Below are positions 1-6,599 of a stretch of DNA of 17,333 bases, in pieces. A program made the translations under genes and the position numbers. Numbering within the stretch: position 1 is the first letter of the stretch; the number at the start of each line of letters is the position of its first letter. The DNA lies in contig JAEYZR010000120.1 of NCBI GenBank assembly GCA_023427945.1, positions 1-17,333 on the forward strand, given 5' to 3'. The notes under the pieces were generated by a model. It was not told the origin of the DNA, searched no databases, and was given only the letters and a program-made list of their open reading frames with translations. The stretch comes from Pseudomonadota bacterium. Its GTDB lineage: Bacteria; Pseudomonadota; Gammaproteobacteria; Burkholderiales; Burkholderiaceae_B.

Positions 1-205
1 TTTCAACGATGACCGAGGCGCCCAGTATCTGGCCCAGCTCATTGGAGAAAGTGCGTGCAACGGCATCCTGTACCGCACCGGGACCGAACGGCACGACGAT
101 GCGTATCACGCGTTCGGCGGCTTGTGCAGCGCCCATCCAGCAGCTTGCAGTCAAGGCGAGCACGCCCAGCAGGGCGCGCCTTTTTAAGGTGAAAATAGTG
201 GACAT
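1..205 (-). CDS. Bug-family (TctC) tripartite tricarboxylate transporter receptor, N-terminal part
   Basis: Reading leftward from the ATG at 205-203, 68 codons stay open to the window edge, so the gene is incomplete. The first residues (MSTIFTLKRRALLGVLALTA) form a signal peptide with a probable AQA cleavage site near residue 30. After it comes the hallmark start of Bug/TctC receptors: IRIVVPFGPGAVQDAVART, then a stretch ending GQILGASVIVE. In this family the mature protein is a periplasmic solute receptor, often for carboxylates, that may serve a TctAB permease encoded elsewhere. The substrate cannot be read from this fragment. The family is strongly expanded in Bordetella and its relatives, which supports the taxonomic guess. 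It is transcribed divergently from the two-component genes at 361-2145. The family call is firm; the ligand is unknown. Confidence 0.88.
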   Translation of the reverse strand, partial: MSTIFTLKRRALLGVLALTASCWMGAAQAAERVIRIVVPFGPGAVQDAVARTFSNELGQILGASVIVE

Positions 206-229
206 CAAGGTTTTCCCCAAGCGTTTATG

Positions 230-259
230 TTCATTGCCCGATACGCCCGTCGCAATGAA
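230..259. promoter_or_regulatory. Inverted repeat, candidate operator between divergent genes
   Basis: TTCATTGC (230-237) and GCAATGAA (252-259) are perfect 8-bp inverted arms around a 14-nt centre. Two further pairs continue outside after one mismatch (227-228 with 261-262). It lies midway between the divergent Bug receptor and kinase genes, where an operator for a dimeric regulator would be expected. No clear -35/-10 pair is visible. The operator role is inferred from position and symmetry only. Confidence 0.3.
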
Positions 260-360
260 TATTTGTCAGGAGGGCAAGCCTCCCGGGCGCAGGCGAGATG
301 GTAACGCAATGCGGACTCTGTACACTTCCAAAAAAACAAAGCGATACGTTCAGGGGCGTC

Positions 361-1503
361 ATGTTTGCCGATCTTAAACACCTTTCACACCACGCTGCCT
401 GGCGCCGCCAGCTCGAGATGCTGCTGGAATCCGCAGGTGAGGGTATCTACGGCATCGACCTGAACGGGCGTTGCATTTTCATCAACGGTACCGGCGCGGA
501 CACGCTGGGTTATGCGCCCGACGAGCTCATCGGGCGCAACATGCACTATCTCATCCATAACTCGCGCCCCGACGCCACGCTGTTGCCGGTGCACGACTGC
601 CGCATCTTTCAGGCGTTTCGCCAGGGCAAGGGCGTGCGCGTGGACGACGAGGTGCTGTGGCGTCGCGATGGCACGAGTTTCGCGGCCCAGTATGCGTCGC
701 ATCCTATCCGCGACAACGATCAGGTCGTGGGTGCCGTGGTGACGTTCTCGGACATCTCGGAACGCAAGGCGATCGAACGCGAGCTGCACGCCACGCATGC
801 CTTGCTGGAGCGTCGGGTCGAGGAACGCACCCTGGAACTGAACACCGCGCACGAGTCGCTCAAGCGCCTGTCGGCCCACCTGAGCACCCTGATCGAAGAG
901 GAGCGGGCGAACATTGCGCGCGACATCCACGATGATCTGGGGGCGTCTTTCACCGCGCTGCAATTGGATCTGAACTGGCTCAAGCGCCAGCTCAGCGGCA
1001 CGCCGGAATTGCAGGGGCACGTGCAGCGCATGCTGGAAGTGAGTACGGCGGCCATGGATGCCACGCGGCGCATTCTCAACGATCTGCGTCCGGCGGCGCT
1101 CGATCACCTGGGATTGTGGGCGGCACTAGAGACCTTGCTGCAAGACCTTCAGCAACGCAGTTCCCTGGTCTGCCGCTTCGTGTGTCCGCCGCAGGCCGAG
1201 CGCGTCAGGCTGGGGCGCAACACCGAGATTGCCATCTATCGCATCGTGCAGGAACTGATCACCAACGTGCAGCGCCATGCCCAGGCCAGCATGGTCACGG
1301 TCAGCGTGGTGTCTGCAGGCGAGACACTCACGCTGTATGTCGAAGACGATGGCGTGGGCATGGCCAGCCCGGCGCGCAAGCATTCTTTCGGCATTCTGGG
1401 CATGCTGGAGCGCGCACGCGCCATCGGCGCGTCGCTGACGCTGGACAGTGCGCCAGGCGCGGGCACACGTGCGCGCCTGGCGATCGACCCGCTTGCTGCT
1501 TGA
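361..1503 (+). CDS. PAS-domain sensor histidine kinase, NarX/DegS (HisKA_3) type
   Basis: Cytoplasmic two-component sensor of 380 residues with no membrane segment. A PAS domain covers about residues 19-135 (GIYGIDLNGRCIFINGTGAD, ending in SDISERKAIE), followed by a short coiled coil. The HisKA_3 dimerisation domain carries the phospho-acceptor in ARDIHDDLG (His190, codon 928-930). A C-terminal HATPase domain shows the N box (QELITNVQRHA) and G boxes (EDDGVGM, FGILGM). The likely partner is the regulator starting 9 bp downstream. I chose ATG 361 because AGGGG (352-356) precedes it by 4 bp. An in-frame ATG at 298 would add 21 residues including two cysteines, but has a weaker ribosome binding site. 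The PAS ligand is unknown; location beside a Bug receptor and a cyanate operon gives only weak hints. Confidence 0.9.
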   Translation: MFADLKHLSHHAAWRRQLEMLLESAGEGIYGIDLNGRCIFINGTGADTLGYAPDELIGRNMHYLIHNSRPDATLLPVHDCRIFQAFRQGKGVRVDDEVLWRRDGTSFAAQYASHPIRDNDQVVGAVVTFSDISERKAIERELHATHALLERRVEERTLELNTAHESLKRLSAHLSTLIEEERANIARDIHDDLGASFTALQLDLNWLKRQLSGTPELQGHVQRMLEVSTAAMDATRRILNDLRPAALDHLGLWAALETLLQDLQQRSSLVCRFVCPPQAERVRLGRNTEIAIYRIVQELITNVQRHAQASMVTVSVVSAGETLTLYVEDDGVGMASPARKHSFGILGMLERARAIGASLTLDSAPGAGTRARLAIDPLAA

Positions 1504-1512
1504 GGAGCCATC

Positions 1513-2145
1513 ATGTCCTTGACCATTCTGATCGTCGACGATCACCTGATGATTCGCCAGGGGCTGGCCCGCATCCTGGCTGACGACCCGCGCATCGAAC
1601 GTGTCGATGACGTGGCCGATGGCCCGGCCTGTCTGCGTGCGTTGCGTCAGGGCCGCTACGACGCGCTGGTGCTGGACATTGCGTTGGGCGAGCGCGACGG
1701 GCTGGATGTGCTGAAATCGGTGCGTGCCGAATTCCCGCAACTCGGGGTGGTCATGCTCTCGGTCTATCCCGAGTCGCAACTGGCGCTGCGGGCCCTGCGC
1801 AGCGGAGCCCTGGCCTATCTGAACAAGAGTTGCCAGCCCGAGGAATTGCTGGCGGCACTGACGGCAGCCGCCCAGGGCAAGACCTATGTGACACCGTCGG
1901 TGGCGCAACTGCTTGCCCACACCGTGCGGCGCGACAGCGCGCAGGCGGCGCACGAGCTGCTCTCCAATCGCGAGTTCCAGGTGCTGCAACTTCTGGTGGC
2001 AGGCAAGTCGGTATCGGCCATCGGCGAGCAACTGGCGCTGTCCAGCAACACGATCTCCACGTATCGCAGCCGCATCTTCGAGAAGCTGTCGGTGACCAAT
2101 CTGGTCGAACTGGTGGCCTACGCCAACACGCATATGGAGAATTAG
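1513..2145 (+). CDS. NarL/FixJ-family response regulator (REC + LuxR-type HTH)
   Basis: Transcription regulator of 210 residues. The receiver domain (about 4-120) shows the acidic pair DD at 9-10, the phospho-acceptor Asp55 (LVLDIAL) and the conserved Lys105 (YLNKS). A LuxR/GerE helix-turn-helix fills about 145-207 (LSNREFQVLQLLVAGKS, then TISTYRSRIFEKL). GAGGAG at 1502-1507 is a strong ribosome binding site 5 bp before the ATG. The gene follows the kinase by 9 bp, so the two are almost certainly cotranscribed and form a cognate pair. Targets are not evident; the divergent Bug receptor gene and the cyn operon 195 bp downstream are the nearest candidates. The family call is firm, while the regulon is unknown. 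Confidence 0.93.
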   Translation: MSLTILIVDDHLMIRQGLARILADDPRIERVDDVADGPACLRALRQGRYDALVLDIALGERDGLDVLKSVRAEFPQLGVVMLSVYPESQLALRALRSGALAYLNKSCQPEELLAALTAAAQGKTYVTPSVAQLLAHTVRRDSAQAAHELLSNREFQVLQLLVAGKSVSAIGEQLALSSNTISTYRSRIFEKLSVTNLVELVAYANTHMEN

Positions 2146-2148
2146 GCA

Positions 2149-2184
2149 GGCACCAAACTGATGCATCTGCACCAGTCTGGCGCT
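2149..2184 (+). promoter_or_regulatory. Two tandem NtrC-like binding sites
   Basis: GGCACCAAACTGATGCA (2149-2165) and TGCACCAGTCTGGCGCT (2168-2184) each match the recalled NtrC dyad TGCACCA-N3-TGGTGCA at 12 of 14 defined positions. Each also matches the core GCACC-N5-GGTGC at 9 of 10. Their centres are 19 bp apart, and they begin 4 bp after the response regulator's stop codon, upstream of the cyn operon. Nitrogen control of cyanate use is known in other bacteria (NtcA on cynABDS in cyanobacteria), so NtrC control is plausible. A further half-site TGCACC lies at 2190-2195. Binding is inferred, not shown. Confidence 0.5.
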
Positions 2185-2193
2185 TCGTATGCA
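2178..2193 (+). promoter_or_regulatory. Possible sigma-54 (-24/-12) promoter
   Basis: TGGCGCTTCGTATGCA has GG and GC dinucleotides at exactly the spacing of the sigma-54 consensus TGGCACG-N4-TTGCA, with mismatches at the A of TGGCAC, the following G and the first T of TTGC. It overlaps the second NtrC-like site, which could produce the resemblance by chance. If it is real, transcription would start near 2205 and leave a leader of about 135 nt before the first cyn-operon gene. No better sigma-54 match was found between 2185 and 2340. Confidence 0.25.
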
Positions 2194-2256
2194 CCGCGTA
2201 GTCGGCACGCTACAAATATTTCGTCATAACCGGGATACCTGTCGTGACGTGATGTG

Positions 2257-2345
2257 TTCATGATGCACCCATGCCGTGTCGTTCTTCTTTCGTGAGGGGC
2301 GACGACAGCGGCGCCGATCAACAGTCGAGCAGGGTGCATCATGAA
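2257..2345 (+). repeat. Perfect 14-bp inverted repeat covering the RBS and start of the operon's first gene
   Basis: TTCATGATGCACCC (2257-2270) and GGGTGCATCATGAA (2332-2345) are exact reverse complements separated by 61 nt. The right arm contains the ribosome binding site (AGGGTG region, 2331-2336) and the ATG at 2341. In RNA the arms would form a long-range 14-bp stem hiding the initiation region. In DNA they could instead be paired operator half-sites, since each contains TGCACC. A perfect 14-bp pair is very unlikely by chance in a 195-bp leader. Which role it plays is not decided by the sequence. Confidence 0.55.
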
Positions 2346-3015
2346 AAAGGCGGGATTCAGGCTGGGCATCTACGTGTTCAAGGATGCCGAAGTCATCGAC
2401 TACGCGGGCCCCTATGGCGTGCTCTCCGTGGCGCGCAGGTTCGACCCCGAGCTGGACGTATTCCTGATTGCCGACACCTTGCGCCCCGTCCAGACGCAGG
2501 CCGGCCTGACGGTGTTGCCCAACTACAGTTTCAACGACCAGCCCGCCGTGGACGCCTTCCTGATTCCCGGCGGATTCGGCACCCGCCAGGAAATGCACAA
2601 CCGGCGCCTGCACGACTACATCCGTGCCTTGCCCGAACAATGCCTGCTGACCAGCGTGTGCACGGGTTCCTGGATCTACGCTCGCATGGGGCTGCTCGAC
2701 GGCATCGCCGCGACGAGCCGCAAGGAACCCGACCGGCTCGAGGCTTCGCATCTGGGCTGCACGCCGATCGATCGCCTCGCGGCGCTGGCGCCGACCTGCC
2801 TGGTGAGCCGTGCGCGCGTGGTCGATGCGGGACGCATCGTGACCGCAGGCGGCATTGCGAGTGGCCACGAGCTTGGTCTGCACCTGTTGCGCCGCGCAGG
2901 CTATCAGGAGAGCTTCATCGACGACACCGCCCGCGTGATGGAGTACCACCGCGCCTATGAACTCTATCGCGAAGACATCGAATATGCCGCGCTCGCCCAG
3001 GCGCCGCTTGCCTGA
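2341..3015 (+). CDS. DJ-1/PfpI-family protein, isonitrile hydratase-like (AraC-type GATase1 class)
   Basis: Soluble protein of 224 residues with the DJ-1/PfpI fold. Visible landmarks are IDYAGPYGVLS (Asp20), the strand FLIPGGFGTR (73-82) and the nucleophile elbow TSVCTGSW (Cys107, Thr108). Asp20, Cys107 and Thr108 line up with the catalytic Asp17, Cys101 and Thr102 of Pseudomonas isonitrile hydratase as I recall them, and the length (about 228) also fits. The segment after the nucleophile reads ATSRKEPDRLEA rather than the ATTHW of isonitrile hydratase, so the substrate may differ. There is no C-terminal AraC DNA-binding domain. It is 44 bp ahead of cynA on the same strand and appears to open the cyanate operon, hinting at chemistry on a related C-N compound. 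The family is firm; the reaction is a guess. Confidence 0.85.
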   Translation: MKKAGFRLGIYVFKDAEVIDYAGPYGVLSVARRFDPELDVFLIADTLRPVQTQAGLTVLPNYSFNDQPAVDAFLIPGGFGTRQEMHNRRLHDYIRALPEQCLLTSVCTGSWIYARMGLLDGIAATSRKEPDRLEASHLGCTPIDRLAALAPTCLVSRARVVDAGRIVTAGGIASGHELGLHLLRRAGYQESFIDDTARVMEYHRAYELYREDIEYAALAQAPLA

Positions 3016-3059
3016 GCGACCTTTTTCCGTTTTCACCTTCAGCCTGCCCGGAGTCTGCC

Positions 3060-4412
3060 ATGTCCCTGTTTCGCAATGCCTTTGACGCCCATTCGCGTCT
3101 GACCTGCGCCTGCGGTCGCCACGCCAGCCAGTCCGATCATGACCGAGCCATGAGTGGCGATGCCGCGCATGACAGCGCGGTGGAAGGCGCCGTCATGCGG
3201 GCGCTGTTTCCCCAGGACGATCTGCGCCGCCGTTTCATCAAGGCCGTGGGCAGCGGTACGGCGCTGGCAGCCGTTTCGTCGCTGTTTCCGCTGGCGATGG
3301 CAAAAGAAGCCTTTGCACAGTCGACAGGCCCGCTCGAAAAGCAGAAGCTGAAAGTCGGTTTCATCCCCATCACCTGCGCCACGCCCATCATCATGGCCCA
3401 TCCGATGGGCTATTACGCCAAGCAGGGGCTGGACGTCGAAGTGGTGAAGACGGCTGGCTGGGCCCTGATCCGCGACAAGGCGATGTCGGGCGAGTTCGAT
3501 GCGGCACACATGCTCTCGCCCATGCCGCTGGCGATCACGCTGGGGGCCGGAACCAGCGCCGCCGTACCCTGGACCACGCCGGCCATCGAAAACATCAACG
3601 GCCAGGCCATCACGCTGTCGATGAAGCACAAGGACCGGCGCGACCCGCGCACCTGGAAGGGCATGAAGTTTGCCGTGCCGTTCGATTATTCGATGCACAA
3701 TTATCTGTTGCGCTACTACCTGGCCGAGCATGGCCTGGATCCCGATACCGACGTGCAGATCCGTTCGGTGCCGCCGCCCGAGATGGTCGCAAACCTGCGG
3801 GCCGACAACATCGACGGCTTTCTGGCGCCTGACCCGGTGAACCAGCGTGCCGTGTACGACGGCGTGGGTTTCATCCATGTCCTGTCCAGGGAGCTCTGGG
3901 ACGGACACCCGTGTTGCGCTTTTTCGGCCAGCCGCGAATTCGTGACCCGCATGCCCAATACCTACCAGGCGTTGCTGAAGGCCATCATCGAGGCGACGGC
4001 CTATGCACGCGATGCCTCGCATCGCAAGGAAATCGCAGCCGCCATTGCCACGCCCAATTATCTGAACCAGCCGGTGACCGTGGTCGAGCAGGTGCTGACC
4101 GGCACGTTTGCCGACGGGCTGGGCAAGGTCATGACCGTGCCCGAGCGTATCGATTTCGATCCCATGCCCTGGCAATCGTTTGCGGTGTGGATCCTCACAC
4201 AGATGAAGCGCTGGGGGCAGATCAAGACCGACATCGACTACCAGAAGATCGCCAGCGAGGTCTTTCTCGCCACCGATGCGCAGCGCCTGATGAAAGAGGC
4301 CGGGCTGGACGTGCCGACTTCCACGGACAAGACGTTCAGCGTCATGGGCAAGCCATTCGATTCGAGCAAGCCCGATGACTATGTCGCCAGCTTCAAGATC
4401 CGGAGGACCTGA
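3060..4412 (+). CDS. cynA: Cyanate/nitrate-type ABC transporter substrate-binding protein (NrtA/CmpA family), Tat-exported
   Basis: Periplasmic binding protein of 450 residues in the nitrate/bicarbonate/cyanate class. The twin-arginine signal is at 56-60 (RRRFI), followed by a hydrophobic stretch to about 86 (AFAQ). The mature part opens LKVGFIPITCATPIIMAHPM and carries MKHKDRRDPRTWKG and PPPEMVANLRADNIDGF, typical of NrtA-like receptors. A 55-residue extension before the twin arginines contains Cys16, Cys18, His21 and His27 (TCACGRHASQSDHD). CGGAG (3049-3053) lies 6 bp before ATG 3060. An internal ATG at 3195 (Met46) also has a good site (GGAAGG, 3182-3187) and would give an ordinary Tat leader. 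The stop overlaps the permease start (TGATG). Cyanate is inferred from the downstream cyanase; nitrate or nitrite are possible by family alone. Confidence 0.85.
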   Translation: MSLFRNAFDAHSRLTCACGRHASQSDHDRAMSGDAAHDSAVEGAVMRALFPQDDLRRRFIKAVGSGTALAAVSSLFPLAMAKEAFAQSTGPLEKQKLKVGFIPITCATPIIMAHPMGYYAKQGLDVEVVKTAGWALIRDKAMSGEFDAAHMLSPMPLAITLGAGTSAAVPWTTPAIENINGQAITLSMKHKDRRDPRTWKGMKFAVPFDYSMHNYLLRYYLAEHGLDPDTDVQIRSVPPPEMVANLRADNIDGFLAPDPVNQRAVYDGVGFIHVLSRELWDGHPCCAFSASREFVTRMPNTYQALLKAIIEATAYARDASHRKEIAAAIATPNYLNQPVTVVEQVLTGTFADGLGKVMTVPERIDFDPMPWQSFAVWILTQMKRWGQIKTDIDYQKIASEVFLATDAQRLMKEAGLDVPTSTDKTFSVMGKPFDSSKPDDYVASFKIRRT

Positions 4413-5254
4413 TGACGTCTGCGCAACGTTGGCGCGCCGCGCTGCTGTCCGTTTTCGTGTTCTTGTCGTTTCTGCTGGTCTGGCACGTGGCCGTCATGCC
4501 GAGCGCCGGTACGCAGACCGTGGACCCCGCCTACGCGGCGCTGGTCGGCAATGCGGCGGCAACGGGTGGGCAGTCGCCGTTTCCGGGACCGCTGGACGTG
4601 GGTGCGAGCCTGTGGCAGCACCTCAAGGACCCCTTCTACGACCGGGGGCCCAACGACAAGGGCATAGGCGTGCAGCTCGGCTATTCGATTGCACGTGTGC
4701 TGCTGGGCTTCTCGCTGGCCGCCCTGGTGGCGATTCCGCTGGGTTTCCTGATCGGTATGTCGCGGGTGGTCTACAGCGCATTCGATCCGTTCATCCAGGT
4801 GCTCAAGCCGATATCGCCGCTGGCCTGGATGCCGCTTGCGCTCTATACCATCAAGGACGCCGACACTTCGGCCGTGTTCGTGATCTTCATCTGTTCGTTG
4901 TGGCCGATGCTGGTGAACACCGCGTTCGGGGTCGGCTCGGTGCGCCAGGACTGGTTGAACGTCGCCCGCACGCTGGAAGTCTCCCGCCTGCGTACCGCCA
5001 GGCTGGTGATCCTGCCCGCAGCCGCGCCGACGATCATGACCGGCATGCGCATCTCGGTGGGCATCGCATGGCTGGTGATCGTGGCCGCCGAAATGTTGAT
5101 CGGGGGGACCGGCATCGGCTATTTCGTCTGGAACGAATGGAACAACCTTTCGATCTCCAACATCATCTGCGCCATTCTGTTCATCGGGCTGATCGGCATG
5201 GTGCTGGACACTGTGCTGGCACGCGTTGCGCGTCTGGTCAGCTATAGGGAATAA
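4412..5254 (+). CDS. cynB: ABC transporter permease, NrtB/CynB-like
   Basis: Inner-membrane permease of 280 residues in the BPD_transp_1 family. A first membrane helix (about 10-30) is followed by a periplasmic segment containing GPLDVGASLWQHL, then helices from about 85 onward. The cytoplasmic EAA-type loop that contacts the ATPase reads ARTLEVSRLRTARLVILPAA, followed by TIMTGMRISVGIAWLVIVAAE and GGTGIGYFVWN, both typical of NrtB/SsuC-type permeases. CGGAGGACC just before the start is a strong ribosome binding site, and the ATG overlaps the cynA stop, indicating translational coupling. It should form a homodimer with two CynD subunits. Cyanate as substrate rests on operon context. Confidence 0.88.
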   Translation: MTSAQRWRAALLSVFVFLSFLLVWHVAVMPSAGTQTVDPAYAALVGNAAATGGQSPFPGPLDVGASLWQHLKDPFYDRGPNDKGIGVQLGYSIARVLLGFSLAALVAIPLGFLIGMSRVVYSAFDPFIQVLKPISPLAWMPLALYTIKDADTSAVFVIFICSLWPMLVNTAFGVGSVRQDWLNVARTLEVSRLRTARLVILPAAAPTIMTGMRISVGIAWLVIVAAEMLIGGTGIGYFVWNEWNNLSISNIICAILFIGLIGMVLDTVLARVARLVSYRE

Positions 5255-5258
5255 CGCC

Positions 5259-6068
5259 ATGACACGCCCATTTCTCCAGGTGCAAGGCCTGGCAAAACGA
5301 TACGTGCAACGCGATGGCAAACCGGGTGCACCGGTCTTCGACCAGATCGATTTCGATATCGACCGGGGGAAGTTCGTCTGCATCATTGGACATTCGGGCT
5401 GCGGCAAGACCACCATCCTGAACATTCTCGCCGGCATCGACACGGCCAGCGAAGGCGTGGTCATCATGGATGGCCGCGAGATCGACGGACCCGCGCTGGA
5501 TCGCGGCGTGGTGTTTCAGGCGCATGCGCTGCTGCCGTGGCTCACGGCCTTGCAGAACGTGGAGTTCGGGGTGCGTTCGCGCTGGCCGCAATACTCCCGC
5601 GAGAAGGTGCGTGAACACAGCAAGCGTTATCTGGCGATGGTGGGCCTCACGCACGCCTTCGACAAAAAGCCCAGTGAGCTGTCCGGGGGCATGAAGCAAC
5701 GCGTGGGCATTGCACGTGCCTTTGCCATCCAGCCCAAGATGCTGTTGCTGGACGAACCCTTCGGCGCGCTCGATGCACTCACGCGCGGCACGATTCAGGA
5801 CGAGTTGCGCGAAATCGTGCGCGCCACGCAGCAGACGGTGTTCATGATCACTCACGACGTGGATGAAGCCATTCTGCTGTCGGACCGGATCATGTTGATG
5901 AGCGCCGGGCCGCACGCACGGATCGCCGAGACGGTGGATGTCGACCTGGCCGCCGACCGCACCCGTGCCAGCATGCACCACGACAACCGTTTCTATGAAA
6001 TTCGTAATCACCTCGTCGATTTTCTGGTCGACCGGGCATCCCACACCAAGGAGAGCATTGCATCATGA
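5259..6068 (+). CDS. cynD: ABC transporter ATP-binding protein, NrtD/CynD-like
   Basis: Cytoplasmic ATPase of 269 residues with all ABC motifs: Walker A GHSGCGKT (44-51), Q-loop Gln87 (VVFQAHALLPWLT), signature LSGGMKQR (141-148), Walker B MLLLDEP (161-167) and the H-loop His199 (ITHDVDEA). Length and motif context fit the nitrate/sulfonate/cyanate ATPases. An upstream in-frame start at 5226 would extend into the permease gene. I chose ATG 5259 because AGGGA (5246-5250) precedes it by 8 bp and because MTRPFLQVQGLAKRY is a normal ABC N-terminus. It starts 4 bp after cynB ends and overlaps cynS by 4 bp (ATGA). It powers import through CynB. Confidence 0.9.
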   Translation: MTRPFLQVQGLAKRYVQRDGKPGAPVFDQIDFDIDRGKFVCIIGHSGCGKTTILNILAGIDTASEGVVIMDGREIDGPALDRGVVFQAHALLPWLTALQNVEFGVRSRWPQYSREKVREHSKRYLAMVGLTHAFDKKPSELSGGMKQRVGIARAFAIQPKMLLLDEPFGALDALTRGTIQDELREIVRATQQTVFMITHDVDEAILLSDRIMLMSAGPHARIAETVDVDLAADRTRASMHHDNRFYEIRNHLVDFLVDRASHTKESIAS

Positions 6069-6511
6069 TGTCACGCGCCGAAGTTACCGAAATGATCGTT
6101 ATCCGCAAGCTGGAGAAAAAGCTGAGCTGGGCCGACCTGGCCAGCGCCGTGGGCCAGAGCAAGGAGTGGACGACTGCCGCGCTGTTGGGGCAGATGACGC
6201 TGACCGAGCAGCAGGCTCAGGCCGCAGGCGATGCGCTCGATCTGCCCGCCGATGCCGTGCTGCAACTGCAGCAGGTGCCCTACAAGGGATCGCTGCCCAC
6301 CGCCGTGCCGACCGACCCGCTGATCTATCGCTTCTATGAGTTGATCAGCGTGTATGGCACCACGTTCAAGGCCCTGATCCATGAAGAGTTCGGCGACGGC
6401 ATCATGAGCGCCATCGATTTCAAGATGGACCTCAAACGCCAGGCCGATCCCAATGGCGATCGCGTGCAGATCCTCATGAGCGGCAAGTTCCTGCCCTACA
6501 AGACCTATTGA
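6065..6511 (+). CDS. cynS: Cyanate hydratase (cyanase)
   Basis: Enzyme of 148 residues, close to the usual 156. It catalyses cyanate + bicarbonate to carbamate and CO2, with carbamate decaying to ammonia and CO2. It normally assembles as a decamer of dimers in the cytoplasm. The N-terminal helical domain contains KKLSWADLASAVGQSKEWTT; the C-terminal catalytic domain contains YRFYELISVYGTT, HEEFGDGIMSAIDFK and ends KFLPYKTY. Arg89, Glu92 and Ser115 match the E. coli catalytic Arg96, Glu99 and Ser122. The start overlaps the cynD stop (ATGA), with GGAG about 10 bp upstream. This gene anchors the assignment of the whole operon to cyanate. No carbonic anhydrase (cynT) or CynR gene is present in the window. 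Confidence 0.97.
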   Translation: MMSRAEVTEMIVIRKLEKKLSWADLASAVGQSKEWTTAALLGQMTLTEQQAQAAGDALDLPADAVLQLQQVPYKGSLPTAVPTDPLIYRFYELISVYGTTFKALIHEEFGDGIMSAIDFKMDLKRQADPNGDRVQILMSGKFLPYKTY

Positions 6512-6528
6512 TTCCTGCCTTGTCGCGC

Positions 6529-6542
6529 GCGCCGGCCGGCGC
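6529..6542. repeat. 14-bp G/C palindrome after cynS
   Basis: GCGCCGGCCGGCGC is a perfect palindrome 17 bp after the cynS stop. As RNA it could fold as a 5-bp GC stem with a GGCC loop, but no T-run follows, so it is not a standard intrinsic terminator. It may slow transcription at the end of the operon. Confidence 0.3.
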
Positions 6543-6599
6543 AAATGGAGAGCATGCGATCACGCTATACTTGTGCCTGTCGAAACTCTCCAGCGCGGC

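Noticed and set aside
227..304. Short leader reading frame starting with ATG at 227
   Set aside because: It has no ribosome binding site and no features suggesting a leader peptide.
1126..2208. 360-codon open frame on the minus strand opposite the kinase and regulator genes
   Set aside because: It crosses two well-supported plus-strand genes and shows no protein-family motif.
2201..2216. Second sigma-54 candidate beginning with GGCACG
   Set aside because: The -24 element is good, but at the required spacing the -12 GC dinucleotide is absent.
5226..5258. Upstream start for cynD
   Set aside because: It lies inside the permease coding sequence and adds residues untypical of ABC ATPases, while ATG 5259 has a suitable ribosome binding site.
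6529..6542. Intrinsic terminator for the cyn operon
   Set aside because: The palindrome is GC-rich enough, but there is no T-run after it, so it is listed only as a repeat.
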